Source: Marinifilum sp. N1E240 (lineage in GTDB: Bacteria > Bacteroidota > Bacteroidia > Bacteroidales > Marinifilaceae). From it: a stretch of DNA of 64,000 nucleotides. Position numbers and translations under genes: made by a program. Below, in pieces: positions 26,048 to 35,955 of this stretch (position 1 is its first letter; the number at the start of each line of letters is the position of its first letter). The DNA lies in NCBI RefSeq assembly GCF_009295825.1, contig NZ_WHKF01000003.1:186001-250000 (forward strand). Reading direction: 5' to 3'. The notes beneath the pieces were generated by a model. The model had not been told where the DNA came from and ran no database searches. It saw nothing but the letters and a program-made list of their open reading frames with translations.

Positions 26048-29000
26048 TTAGAAACTTAAATTAACTCCGAACATATATGTTTTTGCCTGAGGAGTGGAAT
26101 AATAATCAATTCCTTGACGTATATTGGTAGTCAACTGTGTTCGATTACTTCCTGGAGCACTTACCTCTGGATCCCATCCCTTGAAATCAGTATGTGTCCA
26201 TAAGTTTTGCCCTGTAAAGTATATTCGCACTTTATTAACATTAATCTTCTGTGTCAAGCTCTTAGGCAAAGTATATCCCAGTGTCAAATCCTTCAAACGA
26301 ATATAAGATCCATCAGAAATCCATCTGGAAGAAGTTCTTGTTCCATTACTATCTCCAAATCTTGCTTGTGGAATATCAGTAATGTCACCAGGCTTTTGCC
26401 AACGATCCAACTGATCACGAGTTTGATTATCCACCCAATCACCATTGGCAGACATAAAACGCCCAGCATCGTTGTAGATATCATTTCCATATACAAATTG
26501 AAAGAAAATTCTAGCGTCAAATCCCTTATATGAAAAAGTATTGTCCAATCCTCCGAAAAAATCAGGATTAGGATCACCAACAACCATATCCTCTGCGAGA
26601 TTATAATTATTTGTAGTTTCATCACTTCCTTCCTCAATATAGTATAGAGCATCTCCATTATCTGAATCAACTCCGGCATATTTTTTCATGTAAAATACAC
26701 CAATTGGTTCCCCTACCATAACTCTATTTACGCCACTTTGGATAGGATCAATTAGTTTGATGATTTCATTTTTATTAAATGCAATATTGAAACTAGTACT
26801 CCAAGTAAAATCTCCAATTAAATTATTGGAATTTATAGTAAACTCCCATCCTTTATTTTCCAATTCACCAACGTTTTCTGCTATACTTGAATAACCAGAT
26901 GTATATGGCAATAATCTATCCAATAATAAATCGGTAGTCTTTTTATAATAGTAATCGATCTCACCATTTATTCGATTATCAAATAATCCAAAATCAATTC
27001 CAATATCAGTTTGTGCAGTTTTCTCCCACTGCAATTTTGAATTTGCTAACTGTGTAGGCTCAATAGCTGAATTTCCAGAATATCTTGTTCCGCCAAATAA
27101 TCCTCGGGAAGGGAAATTTCCAATTTCTGAATTCCCAGTAATACCATATGAAGCTCGAAGTTTCAGGAAGCTCATCATTGGATTATCTAACAAGAAATCT
27201 TCCTTAGATATAATCCATCCTAGAGAACCAGCATAAAATCCACCATAACGATTATCATCACCAAACTTACTAGACCCGTCAACACGATAACTTAAAGTTG
27301 CAAGATATCTATCCAAATACTTGTAGTTTAATCGAGAAAAATAAGATAAGTATGAATATTCTGTTTTAGAGCTAAAAAAATCATCATTTTCTGCAGCTGA
27401 AGCTATCGTTTGAAAATCATCCGATGGAAATCCTTTTCCACCAACTCTATCGATACGGCTTTCTGCTTTTTGAATGGACATTCCTAATACCGCCTCAAGT
27501 CTATGATTTTCATTAAACTCTTTAGTAAAGGTGAAATAATTATCTAACGAGTAGTTTAATACATTCACATTTCTCAAATACGCCTTACCAGCTGGTGCAC
27601 CATCGTCAGTTTTTCTACTCCAATATTGATCTTCCCTTTGATTAAGATTATCAAGTCCAAATACTGATTTAAAAGATAATTCAGGAAGAATCTTATAATC
27701 TACATAGGCATTAGCAAATGTTCTGTAGACTAGAGTTTCATACGAATTGTATTTAGACGCTAACAATCCATTAAAATAAAATGTATCTCCAAAAGGTTCA
27801 CCTGATTCATCATAAGCTGGAAAATAAGGAGCCTGAGCAATTAATTGAGTTGGAGTTGAAAATGCATTATCATCAGATACACGATCTAAAACACTCCTGA
27901 CAAAATTAAATTTTATGCCAAAATCTATTTTTTCACTAAGTTGGTGATCCAGATTCAATCTACCACTCATACGTTTGAAATCATTATCAATCAAAATACC
28001 TTCCTGATCTGAATATGACAAACCTGCATAAAATCGGGTTTTCTCATTTCCACCTGAAGCACTTATATTATAATTAGATGAAACGGCAGTTCTAAACATT
28101 TCATCTTGCCAATCGGTATCAGCTGTTTCATCTATAGAACTAAAACCACCCCAATCAAGTATCGATTCCTGACCGTTCATACCTGGAGATAGAGCCCAAC
28201 CAGAATTCTCCATTCCTTCACCAAGAAGCTCAACATACTCCTGAGTATTCAAAACATCCAATCTATTGGTTTCTTTAGCTATAGCAACTGAATAATTAAC
28301 ATTTATTACTGTTTTCTTATTTTTCCCACCTGATTTAGTCGTAATAATTACAACTCCATTAGAGGCTCTGGATCCATATATAGAAGCAGCAGATGCATCT
28401 TTTAATATTTGAATCGAAGCGATATCATCAAAGTTTAAATCAGCAATTGGGTTCGTTGGTTGATTACCTGTACTTCCTTGGTCTTGAGATGTAACAACCA
28501 CTCCATCTACAACATACAAAGGTTGGTTACTCGCGCTCAACGAAGAAGCTCCTCTTACACGAATATTAATTCCTTCACCAAGTTTTCCTGTACTTTGTTG
28601 AATAAAAACTCCAGATGTTTTTCCTTGCATCGAAGTCTCAAAAGAAGGCGCAGGTACTTTTTGCAACCCTTCAATATCAACTTTTGAAATTGCACCTGTC
28701 AATTCAGATTTTATCTGTTTTCCGTATCCAACAACCACAACTTCATCCATTCCGATACTTTCTGTGTCCAGGGAAATATTAATAACGGTTTGTTCACCAA
28801 CAAGAATTTCTTGTGTTACCATGCCAACAAAACTAAACACCAGGTAATCCGTAGGCTTAGCATCAATGGAATACTTCCCATCTATATTAGTACTAGTTCC
28901 AGTAGTAGTTCCTTTAATAACAACAGAAACACCTGGCATTGCTATACCGTCATCTGAACCTGTAACGGTACCTGAAATCTGTTTTGCTTGTGCATTTATT

Positions 29001-29050
29001 AGCTGTATTGACATAATAAATAAACAAACAGTAAATATCAGTCTTTTCAT
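26048..29050 (-). CDS. SusC/RagA family TonB-linked outer-membrane transporter (copy 2)
   Basis: The 1000-residue protein starts with the signal peptide MKRLIFTVCLFIMSIQLINA. The carboxypeptidase-like domain (GTVTGSDDGIAMPGVSVVIK) is followed by MDEVVVVGYGKQ and the plug (ILKDASAASIYGSRASNGVV), then a large barrel ending KTYMFGVNLSF. The first 110 residues are nearly the same as copy 1, whereas the barrel loops differ. It is the first gene of a susC-susD pair, with a 600-bp leader upstream that shares a conserved block and hairpin with copy 1. TonB-dependent uptake of an oligomeric nutrient is the expected role. Confidence 0.95.
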   Translation of the reverse strand: MKRLIFTVCLFIMSIQLINAQAKQISGTVTGSDDGIAMPGVSVVIKGTTTGTSTNIDGKYSIDAKPTDYLVFSFVGMVTQEILVGEQTVINISLDTESIGMDEVVVVGYGKQIKSELTGAISKVDIEGLQKVPAPSFETSMQGKTSGVFIQQSTGKLGEGINIRVRGASSLSASNQPLYVVDGVVVTSQDQGSTGNQPTNPIADLNFDDIASIQILKDASAASIYGSRASNGVVIITTKSGGKNKKTVINVNYSVAIAKETNRLDVLNTQEYVELLGEGMENSGWALSPGMNGQESILDWGGFSSIDETADTDWQDEMFRTAVSSNYNISASGGNEKTRFYAGLSYSDQEGILIDNDFKRMSGRLNLDHQLSEKIDFGIKFNFVRSVLDRVSDDNAFSTPTQLIAQAPYFPAYDESGEPFGDTFYFNGLLASKYNSYETLVYRTFANAYVDYKILPELSFKSVFGLDNLNQREDQYWSRKTDDGAPAGKAYLRNVNVLNYSLDNYFTFTKEFNENHRLEAVLGMSIQKAESRIDRVGGKGFPSDDFQTIASAAENDDFFSSKTEYSYLSYFSRLNYKYLDRYLATLSYRVDGSSKFGDDNRYGGFYAGSLGWIISKEDFLLDNPMMSFLKLRASYGITGNSEIGNFPSRGLFGGTRYSGNSAIEPTQLANSKLQWEKTAQTDIGIDFGLFDNRINGEIDYYYKKTTDLLLDRLLPYTSGYSSIAENVGELENKGWEFTINSNNLIGDFTWSTSFNIAFNKNEIIKLIDPIQSGVNRVMVGEPIGVFYMKKYAGVDSDNGDALYYIEEGSDETTNNYNLAEDMVVGDPNPDFFGGLDNTFSYKGFDARIFFQFVYGNDIYNDAGRFMSANGDWVDNQTRDQLDRWQKPGDITDIPQARFGDSNGTRTSSRWISDGSYIRLKDLTLGYTLPKSLTQKINVNKVRIYFTGQNLWTHTDFKGWDPEVSAPGSNRTQLTTNIRQGIDYYSTPQAKTYMFGVNLSF

Positions 29051-29617
29051 GAAATTAAATTTTAGTTAGTATTTCATAATAAATCTTTCGAGTATCCATA
29101 CTCGAATAAATAAAATAAAGCTTTAACTGATTGATTTCCTTGGAATACACTATAGCTATGCAAGTACACTTATAGGTACCTGATCACTGACTCATAACAA
29201 TCATGTTTGAATCACAATGCGAATACTCGTGTATTAAAAGAACATTCCAGTATCAATCTCTGATCTGATAGTCCTCCATAATAAATAGTGGTGTTTTCGG
29301 GCTTAAAGCTTGGAGAGATAAAATTGCAATCGATATTCTTTATTACTGCCGACAAGAAATAAATGAATAGCGAATCTTTATTTACAATAATTTTGTAAAC
29401 AATTGGGTTTTTAATTTAAATTCTCACAGGAATTTTCTCAATAATAATTTCATTATTACAATATTTAGGTTAGTAGAATAGTTTCTGGCATTTTTCACTT
29501 CAAACAATAATAAATTAACATTGTATTTAAACGCCCTACATTAATAAGATGATTAACAACCCATCTACCCCATCTAATTTAACACTTTTTTTTTAAATAA
29601 AACAAAATAAAAAATGA
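29051..29617 (-). promoter_or_regulatory. susC copy 2 leader with covarying hairpin and conserved block
   Basis: A hairpin CGAGTAT/ATACTCG (29089-29104) sits 39 bases upstream of the susC ATG. Compared with copy 1, the fifth pair changes from C-G to T-A, a compensating change. The 80-base block 29281-29360 lies 231 bases upstream, as in copy 1. A frame through the block is open in both copies but lacks a shared start codon. No other gene is seen in this interval. Confidence 0.6.
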
Positions 29618-29631
29618 GATCTTATAAGATC
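29618..29631 (-). terminator. terminator of the ferredoxin gene
   Basis: GATCTTATAAGATC is a 14-base perfect palindrome. Read on the minus strand it is followed within two bases by an AT-rich, T-rich run, about 25 bases after the ferredoxin stop. Confidence 0.55.
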
Positions 29632-29656
29632 CCATTCAATATAAAACTAATTATTG

Positions 29657-29827
29657 TTATTCTCCTTCTGAAATTGCCTCTACCGGACAAACTTCCGCAC
29701 ATGCTGCACAGTCGATACAAGTATCCGGATCGATAACATAAATATCTCCTTCCGAAATAGCATCCACCGGACATTCATTGATACATGAACCACAAGCAGT
29801 GCAATCATCTGAAATAACGTAAGCCAT
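29657..29827 (-). CDS. 2[4Fe-4S] ferredoxin
   Basis: This 56-residue protein begins MAYVISDDCTACGSCINECP and has two CxxCxxCxxxCP motifs (CTACGSCINECP and CIDCAACAEVCP), each for one [4Fe-4S] cluster. Length and symmetry are those of clostridial-type ferredoxins. It would carry low-potential electrons, for example from the 2-oxoacid oxidoreductase to the hydrogenase encoded elsewhere in this window; that link is inference. The gene is short, ends in a palindromic terminator, and is divergent from zupT. A possible remnant of its 3' end lies at 24250-24302, on the far side of susCD copy 2. Confidence 0.95.
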   Translation of the reverse strand: MAYVISDDCTACGSCINECPVDAISEGDIYVIDPDTCIDCAACAEVCPVEAISEGE

Positions 29828-30008
29828 AATTTATTTCTTTTTAGTGTAAAATTGATAATATATTATTACTGATTAAGACTAAATTTACGACATGAATATT
29901 TTTCAAACAAGACCTTAATATCCTAAATTCTTATTTATATTAATTCCAAACAAATCATTATATTTAGCCTCATTCTTACTGATCAAATAAAAAAACAATA
30001 ATCTATAT

Positions 30009-30827
30009 ATGGAATTTGAATTCAATACAGTAGCAATTGCATTTGGAATGACCTTATTCGCAGGTCTTGCCACGGGAATAGGAAGTGCTATTGCTTTTTT
30101 TGCAAAACGCACCAACACTAAATTCTTAGCACTTTCTCTTGGATTTTCTGCTGGTGTTATGATTTATGTCTCATTAGTCGAAATATTTCAAAAAGCAAAA
30201 GATGCACTCATACTTGACCATGGCGTAGTATCGGGTACCTGGTATACTGTAATATCATTCTTTGGCGGAATATTATTCATTGCCATTATCGATAAAATGA
30301 TTCCTTCATTTGAAAATCCTCATGAAGTAAAGAAGATTGAAGATCTTGATGGTAAAAAGCCTATCGATCGAAAATTAATGAGAATGGGAATGTTCTCTGC
30401 ATTGGCAATTGGAATTCATAATTTCCCTGAAGGTTTAGCCACATTTGCAGCTGCTTTAACCGATCCAACCATCGCTATTCCAATTGCAGTAGCAATTGCC
30501 ATACACAATGTTCCGGAAGGAATTGCAGTTTCTGTTCCTATTTATTATGCAACTGGAAGTAGAAAAAAAGCATTTTTATATTCCTTTCTTTCAGGATTAG
30601 CTGAACCTGTAGGCGCTTTAATTGGTTTCATTTTAATCTACTCTTTCCTAGGATTAAACAATACTATATTTGGTGTCTTATTTGGTGGTGTTGCTGGTAT
30701 TATGGTTTTCATCTCCTTAGATGAATTATTGCCTACCGCAGAAGAGTATGGAGAACATCACGTTGCCATTTACGGATTAATTGCAGGTATGGCAGTCATG
30801 GCTTTAAGTTTATTACTGTTTCTTTAA
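30009..30827 (+). CDS. zupT: ZIP family zinc transporter ZupT
   Basis: The 272-residue membrane protein has eight likely membrane segments. It carries the two metal-binding ZIP motifs, [15 protein letters not shown] near residue 137 and [14 protein letters not shown] near 166, which include the His, Asn, Pro and Glu residues of the binuclear metal site. A charged loop with few His residues lies around 95-120. It imports zinc, and in related proteins other divalent metals. The length matches ZupT. It is monocistronic and ends in a terminator shared with the convergent nth gene. Confidence 0.95.
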   Translation: MEFEFNTVAIAFGMTLFAGLATGIGSAIAFFAKRTNTKFLALSLGFSAGVMIYVSLVEIFQKAKDALILDHGVVSGTWYTVISFFGGILFIAIIDKMIPSFENPHEVKKIEDLDGKKPIDRKLMRMGMFSALAIGIHNFPEGLATFAAALTDPTIAIPIAVAIAIHNVPEGIAVSVPIYYATGSRKKAFLYSFLSGLAEPVGALIGFILIYSFLGLNNTIFGVLFGGVAGIMVFISLDELLPTAEEYGEHHVAIYGLIAGMAVMALSLLLFL

Positions 30828-30832
30828 AATAC

Positions 30833-30856
30833 AAAAGCCTCAAATTGAGGCTTTTT
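30833..30856. terminator. bidirectional terminator of zupT and nth
   Basis: AAAAGCCTCAA and TTGAGGCTTTT (30833-30855) form the stem. The T-run on the plus strand continues past 30855. The nth stop codon (complement of 30840-30842) lies inside the left arm. Confidence 0.85.
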
Positions 30857-31502
30857 CTTTTTTCTTTTCTTCTTTCTGATAATACTTACAATACTCCTTC
30901 AATCCACAAGGTTTACATTTCGGCTTACGCGCCAAACAAACATATCTCCCATGCAAAATAATCCAATGATGAGCTGTTGCAATTAACTCTTCAGGAATAT
31001 TTTTCACTAGCTGCTTTTCCGTTTCTAATGGAGTTTTTGAATTTGTGGTTAAACCTAATCTTTCTGAAACCCTAAAAACATGAGTATCTACAGCCATAGC
31101 AGGTTTGTCGTACACCACCGATGCAATAACATTTGCTGTTTTTCGTCCAACACCAGGTAATTTTTGCAATTCCTTAATATCATCTGGTACAATTTCCTTA
31201 AAATCTTCAACCAACATTTTAGCCATTCCTAATAAATGTTTGGCTTTGTTGTTTGGATAAGAACAAGAACGAATCAAATCAAAAATATCATCTTGCGTAG
31301 CATGAGATAAATCGAATGCACTCGAATATCGATCGAATAAAGGCGGAGTAATTTGATTCACTCTTTTATCGGTACATTGTGCTGATAATATTACTGCAAC
31401 CAGCAATTCATATGGATTGGTATAATTTAATTCTGTTTCAGCAATGGGCATGTTTTCCTGAAACCAAGCTATTACTTTTTCAAACCGTTCTTTCTTACGC
31501 AT
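30840..31502 (-). CDS. nth: endonuclease III
   Basis: This base-excision-repair DNA glycosylase/AP lyase removes oxidised pyrimidines. The helix-hairpin-helix motif ELQKLPGVGRKTANVIASVV contains the catalytic Lys. The catalytic Asp lies in AVDTHVFRVSERLGL. The [4Fe-4S] loop is CLARKPKCKPCGLKEYC (Cys spacing 6, 2, 5), as in E. coli Nth. At 220 residues it is normal, with a lysine-rich tail. The gene is monocistronic. Confidence 0.97.
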   Translation of the reverse strand: MRKKERFEKVIAWFQENMPIAETELNYTNPYELLVAVILSAQCTDKRVNQITPPLFDRYSSAFDLSHATQDDIFDLIRSCSYPNNKAKHLLGMAKMLVEDFKEIVPDDIKELQKLPGVGRKTANVIASVVYDKPAMAVDTHVFRVSERLGLTTNSKTPLETEKQLVKNIPEELIATAHHWIILHGRYVCLARKPKCKPCGLKEYCKYYQKEEKKKEKASI

Positions 31503-31621
31503 AAGTTTCTTAATTTATTCTGAAGAAGAACGAAAATACTAAACTCTCCCTAAAAATTAGTTCTTAACTAAAGAAATCAATACAATTTATAAAGCAAATG
31601 CAATTGCAAGCTACTTATTTG

Positions 31622-31629
31622 TAAATTTG
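31622..31629 (+). promoter_or_regulatory. candidate promoter -7 element of the ABC-F gene
   Basis: TAAATTTG matches the consensus TAnnTTTG, 28 bases before the chosen ATG. The -33 region is weak (ATTG at 31603-31606, 15 bases upstream). Confidence 0.4.
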
Positions 31630-31656
31630 CAATCACATATTTAAGAATTGAGCCAA

Positions 31657-33522
31657 ATGATATCATATTTACAGGTTGAAAACCTTAGCAAAAGTTACGG
31701 AGATCTTACGTTATTCGAAGGAATACACTTTGGTGTTGGACAAGGGCAAAAGATTGCGCTTATTGCCAAAAACGGAACGGGCAAAACTTCTCTTCTAAAC
31801 ATTATTGCTGGAAAAGATTCTCAGGATAATGGTGAAATTATCTTTCGTAATGATATCAAACTAGCATATCTTCAACAAAATCCTGAACTGGATAATAACA
31901 ATACCGTTCTTAATGAGGTTTTCAATTCAGATGATCCAGTTCTTTCTGTTATTAGAGATTACGAAAAAGTAATTAATGATAACGATGAAGAAAAAATGAC
32001 CGAAATTCTTGAAAAAATGGACCAGTATAAAGCCTGGGATTACGAGAATAAGGTAAAACAGATTCTTTCAAAACTTAAAATTACAAAATTCGATCAGATA
32101 ATTGGAGAACTTTCAGGTGGACAAAAAAAGAGAGTTGGTTTGGCAAAAGTTCTAATAACTGATCCTGATTTTTTGATTTTGGATGAGCCTACTAACCATT
32201 TGGATCTTGAAATGATTGAGTGGCTTGAGGAATATTTAAATAAATCGAAAGGCACACTTTTAATGGTGACACACGACAGATATTTTCTGGATCGTGTTTG
32301 CAATGAAATTATTGAAATGGATGCCAATTCCATTTATACCTACAAAGGAAACTATTCGTATTATCTTGATAAAAGATCAGAACGTATTGAAAACACTAAT
32401 GCTGAGGCTGGTAAGGCACAGAAACTTTTAAAAACAGAACAGGAATGGATGCGAAGAATGCCACAAGCGCGAGGAACCAAAGCAAAATATCGTATTGATG
32501 CCTTTTACGATTTAAAAAAGAAGGCTGCTGGCGGATTCCGTGAAGACAGCATGGATTTAGATATTAAATCAGCTCGTTTGGGTAAAAAAATACTTGAGCT
32601 GGAAGGTTTACACAAAAGCTATGGTGATCTCAAAATTCTGGAAGACTTTAGTTACAAATTCCAACGAGGAGAGAAAATTGGTATTGTTGGTAAAAACGGA
32701 ACTGGAAAATCAACCTTTCTGAATATCATTACCCGTAATATGGAAGCTGATTCTGGTTCTATCGAAATTGGTGAAACTGTAGTTTATGGATACTACAAAC
32801 AGGATGGAATTACAATCAACGAAAACGAAAAAATTATTGATGTAATCAAAGATATTGCCGAATCAATTGATTTAGGTAATGGCAAAGTGATGTCGGCCTC
32901 TCAATTTTTGGAGTATTTCCTTTTCCCTACAAAAACACAATACAATTACGTTTCGAAATTAAGCGGTGGAGAAAAGCGTCGTTTGTATTTAATGACGGTT
33001 CTGATGAAAAATCCAAACTTCCTTATCTTGGATGAGCCTACAAATGATCTTGATATCATGACCTTAAACGTTCTGGAGGAATACTTAATGAACTTTAAAG
33101 GTTGTTTGATCATTGTTTCTCACGACAGATATTTCATGGATAAGGTGGTTGATCAGATGTTTGTATTTGAAGGAATGGGAAAAATTAGAAACTTCCCAGG
33201 CAATTACACAATTTATCGCGATACTGTTGAGGAAGAAGAAAAAGAACTAAAAAAAATAGAAAAAACAGTAAAGCCGAAAAAAGAAAAACCAAAATCGAAC
33301 AATACAACTAAAAAACTATCCTTTAACGAAAAAAGAGAATTTGAGCAATTAGAAGTTGATTTGGAAAACTTAAATACAGAAAAATGTGAACTCGAAACGG
33401 CAATGAGTTCGGGAACCTTATCGAATGATGATTTGATTCAAAAATCAACAAGAATTGAAGAGGTGATCAACTTGATTGATGAAAAAGAACTAAGATGGCT
33501 TGAATTAAGTGAAAGAGCCTAA
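31657..33522 (+). CDS. ABC-F family ATP-binding protein, Uup-like
   Basis: This soluble protein has two ABC cassettes and no membrane domain. Cassette 1 has Walker A KNGTGKTSLLN, signature LSGGQKKRVGLAK and Walker B FLILDEPTNHLD. Cassette 2 has KNGTGKSTFLN, LSGGEKRRLYL and FLILDEPTNDLD. The linker contains the arm and P-site-interaction region typical of ABC-F factors. The C-terminal 85 residues form a lysine-rich segment and a coiled coil like that of Uup. ABC-F proteins act on ribosomes or in replication-linked processes. I chose ATG 31657 (MISYLQVENLSKSYG); a TTG nine bases upstream is the alternative. Confidence 0.92.
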   Translation: MISYLQVENLSKSYGDLTLFEGIHFGVGQGQKIALIAKNGTGKTSLLNIIAGKDSQDNGEIIFRNDIKLAYLQQNPELDNNNTVLNEVFNSDDPVLSVIRDYEKVINDNDEEKMTEILEKMDQYKAWDYENKVKQILSKLKITKFDQIIGELSGGQKKRVGLAKVLITDPDFLILDEPTNHLDLEMIEWLEEYLNKSKGTLLMVTHDRYFLDRVCNEIIEMDANSIYTYKGNYSYYLDKRSERIENTNAEAGKAQKLLKTEQEWMRRMPQARGTKAKYRIDAFYDLKKKAAGGFREDSMDLDIKSARLGKKILELEGLHKSYGDLKILEDFSYKFQRGEKIGIVGKNGTGKSTFLNIITRNMEADSGSIEIGETVVYGYYKQDGITINENEKIIDVIKDIAESIDLGNGKVMSASQFLEYFLFPTKTQYNYVSKLSGGEKRRLYLMTVLMKNPNFLILDEPTNDLDIMTLNVLEEYLMNFKGCLIIVSHDRYFMDKVVDQMFVFEGMGKIRNFPGNYTIYRDTVEEEEKELKKIEKTVKPKKEKPKSNNTTKKLSFNEKREFEQLEVDLENLNTEKCELETAMSSGTLSNDDLIQKSTRIEEVINLIDEKELRWLELSERA

Positions 33523-33553
33523 TCGTTAAGCTCTGTTAAACATGTTTTCTTTT

Positions 33554-33584
33554 TTTGTGAATCGATAGAAAAATAAGAGCTTTG
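33554..33584 (+). promoter_or_regulatory. promoter of the MATE exporter gene
   Basis: TTTG (33554-33557), then 19 bases, then GAGCTTTG (33577-33584), one mismatch from TAnnTTTG. It lies 20 bases before the start codon. Confidence 0.55.
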
Positions 33585-33604
33585 TAGTTCTAAGCCGTTA
33601 GTGC

Positions 33605-34945
33605 ATGAAAGATTTTACCTCAGGAAACGTAAGCAAATTAATTTTCCAATTTACCCTCCCAATGCTTTTGGGAAATGTATTTCAGCAACTGTATAATGTT
33701 GTTGATAGTATTATTGTGGGTAAAGTTCTGGGAAAGGAAGCTCTTGCTTCTGTAGGTGCATCTTTCCCAATTATCTTTACTCTTATTGCACTGTTAATTG
33801 GTATTGGTTCAGGGTTTTCAATAATCATATCTCAATTTTATGGTGCCAAAGATATCGACAAAGTAAAACGCTCTATCGATACCATGTACATCTTTTTGTT
33901 TGTTGCAGGTTTATTGGTTACAGTATTTGGTATTTATTTTAGCGAAGAACTATTTCTATTGCTACAATTGCCAAAAGAGCTTATACCACAGGCTACAACA
34001 TATCTAAACGTATACATGGCAGGAATGATTCTCTTCTTCGGATTCAACGGAACCAGTTCTGTTCTTCGGGGATTGGGCGATTCAAAAACCCCTCTTTACT
34101 TTTTAATACTTGCATCCATCTTCAATATTATTTTTGATGTACTGTTTGTGATGGTATTTAATTGGGGAATTGCAGGAGCCGCATGGGCAACGGTTATTGC
34201 ACAGGGAGGTGCATTTATAACTGGAATTATCTACCTGAACCGAACTCACAAAATCATGAAGTTCTCGCTTTGGAACTTAGGTTTCGATAAAGAATTATTC
34301 ATTAAAAGTTTGAAGATAGGATTGCCTTCGGGTTTGCAACACACTTTTGTTGCGCTGGGAATGATGGCCCTACTTGGTATTGTTAACACCTTTGGGACCG
34401 ATGTTATTGCAGCATACACCGCAGCAGGTAGAATCGATTCTCTAGCTATGATGCCAGCTATGAATTTCTCTCAAGCTGTAGCAGCTTTTGTAGGACAGAA
34501 TTTGGGTGCCAATAAAATTGATAGAGTTCGTAAAGGATTCAAGGCAACCTTTATCATGTCGAATCTGTTCTGTCTTTTAATGACTGCAATTATTGTGATA
34601 TTCGGTAGCCAGCTCATGAAAATGTTTACCACCGATCCTAACGTTATTGCAATTGGAGAAAAATACCTGATTATTGTTAGTTCATTCTACCTACTTTTCT
34701 CCACCATGTTTACAACAAATGGAGTTCTACGTGGTGCGGGTGATACTTTAATTCCGATGTTTATAACTCTGTTCTCCCTTTGGATCATTCGAATTCCGGG
34801 AGCATATTTTCTTTCTGATAAAATTGGAGAAACCGGCATTTGGTGGTCGATTCCTTTAGGCTGGTCGATGGGAACATTATTCTCCTATCTGTATTACCGA
34901 ACGGGAAGATGGAAAACAAAATCGGTTGTAAAACAAGCTGTATAA
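33605..34945 (+). CDS. MATE family efflux transporter
   Basis: The 446-residue protein has 12 likely membrane segments arranged as two halves. Segment LIFQFTLPMLLGNVFQQLYN near the start and GLPSGLQHTFVALGMMAL in the middle are the paired opening helices of the MATE fold, with VDSIIVGKVLGKEALASVG as the family signature after helix 1. MATE proteins extrude cationic drugs, dyes or other organic compounds in exchange for Na+ or H+. The substrate is not predictable. It is likely monocistronic with its own promoter. Confidence 0.95.
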   Translation: MKDFTSGNVSKLIFQFTLPMLLGNVFQQLYNVVDSIIVGKVLGKEALASVGASFPIIFTLIALLIGIGSGFSIIISQFYGAKDIDKVKRSIDTMYIFLFVAGLLVTVFGIYFSEELFLLLQLPKELIPQATTYLNVYMAGMILFFGFNGTSSVLRGLGDSKTPLYFLILASIFNIIFDVLFVMVFNWGIAGAAWATVIAQGGAFITGIIYLNRTHKIMKFSLWNLGFDKELFIKSLKIGLPSGLQHTFVALGMMALLGIVNTFGTDVIAAYTAAGRIDSLAMMPAMNFSQAVAAFVGQNLGANKIDRVRKGFKATFIMSNLFCLLMTAIIVIFGSQLMKMFTTDPNVIAIGEKYLIIVSSFYLLFSTMFTTNGVLRGAGDTLIPMFITLFSLWIIRIPGAYFLSDKIGETGIWWSIPLGWSMGTLFSYLYYRTGRWKTKSVVKQAV

Positions 34946-35006
34946 CTACAATTTATTAATACAAGTAATAAAATTGAATTAGATGCAATAGGCAATTCAC
35001 TAATTG

Positions 35007-35037
35007 TTTGAAAATCCGCATCAATCTCTTACCTTTG
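35007..35037 (+). promoter_or_regulatory. strong Bacteroidota promoter of yicC
   Basis: TTTG (35007-35010) is separated by 19 bases from TACCTTTG (35030-35037), an exact match to TTTG-N19-TAnnTTTG. The yicC ATG is 20 bases downstream of the -7 element, so the 5' UTR is very short. Confidence 0.8.
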
Positions 35038-35057
35038 CGGAAATCAATTTCTCGAAT

Positions 35058-35936
35058 ATGTTAATATCGATGACAGGCTTTGGTAAAGCCACTCTTGAAT
35101 TGGAAAACAAAAAGGTTTCCATCGAAATTAAATCCCTAAACAGCAAGCAGCTTGACATTAATACTCGAATGCCAAATCTTTACAAAGAGAAAGATTTAGT
35201 GTTGAGAAACGAGATCAAGAATAAGCTTGAGAGAGGTAAAGTTGAGCTTTCTGTTTTTATTGAAAGTGTTGGTACCGATAAGGAAACTAAAATCAACAAA
35301 CCTATTGTTGAGGGATATTACAAGCAACTGTCAGAATTATCTACAGAACTTGGGATTCCAATGGAAAAAGAGCCAATTCTACAGACAATTGTGAAACTTC
35401 CGGATGCTCTTAAAACAGAACACCAGGAACTTGATGAAGAAGAATGGAATAAGATTTTTGCAGGTTTTAAAGCGGCAGTTAAAGATTTAACTTCATTCAG
35501 AAATCAGGAAGGTAAAGCATTACAAGAAGATATCTTTGCTCGTATTACAAACATCGAGAAATTTTTAGAAGAAGTTCCACAATACGAATCGGATAGAATT
35601 GAAACGGTAAAAACCCGAATTAATGACAATTTGAACGATTTTGTTGAGAAACAGAACGTGGATAAAAACAGATTCGAACAAGAGATCATTTACTATCTTG
35701 AAAAATTGGACATTACGGAAGAAAAAGTTCGATTAGCAAATCATTGTAAATATTTTATCGAGACAGCTGGTAACGGTACTTCTATCGGTAAAAAACTAGG
35801 TTTTATTGCTCAGGAAATTGGTCGTGAGATCAATACTTTAGGATCTAAAGCAAATGATTCCAACATTCAGAAGATTGTGATTCAAATGAAAGACGAATTG
35901 GAAAAAATAAAAGAACAATTACTAAACGTCTTGTAA
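35058..35936 (+). CDS. YicC/YloC family endoribonuclease
   Basis: I chose the ATG at 35058 because MLISMTGFGKATLE is the universal start of this family and the promoter overlaps the longer frame. The protein is about 292 residues. The N-terminal domain has EIKSLNSKQLDINTRMP, and the C-terminal DUF1732 domain has EKLDITEEKVRLANHCKYF and GKKLGFIAQEIGREINTLGS. YicC is an RNase implicated in small-RNA turnover. Its position upstream of gmk is conserved in many bacteria. A terminator lies between it and gmk. Confidence 0.95.
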   Translation: MLISMTGFGKATLELENKKVSIEIKSLNSKQLDINTRMPNLYKEKDLVLRNEIKNKLERGKVELSVFIESVGTDKETKINKPIVEGYYKQLSELSTELGIPMEKEPILQTIVKLPDALKTEHQELDEEEWNKIFAGFKAAVKDLTSFRNQEGKALQEDIFARITNIEKFLEEVPQYESDRIETVKTRINDNLNDFVEKQNVDKNRFEQEIIYYLEKLDITEEKVRLANHCKYFIETAGNGTSIGKKLGFIAQEIGREINTLGSKANDSNIQKIVIQMKDELEKIKEQLLNVL

Positions 35937-35955
35937 CAAAATATTCTATTTCATT

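Noticed and set aside
35004-35057. longer N-terminus for the YicC-type protein
   Set aside because: It starts at TTG and runs through a consensus promoter; the family starts at MISMTGFGKA-like sequence.
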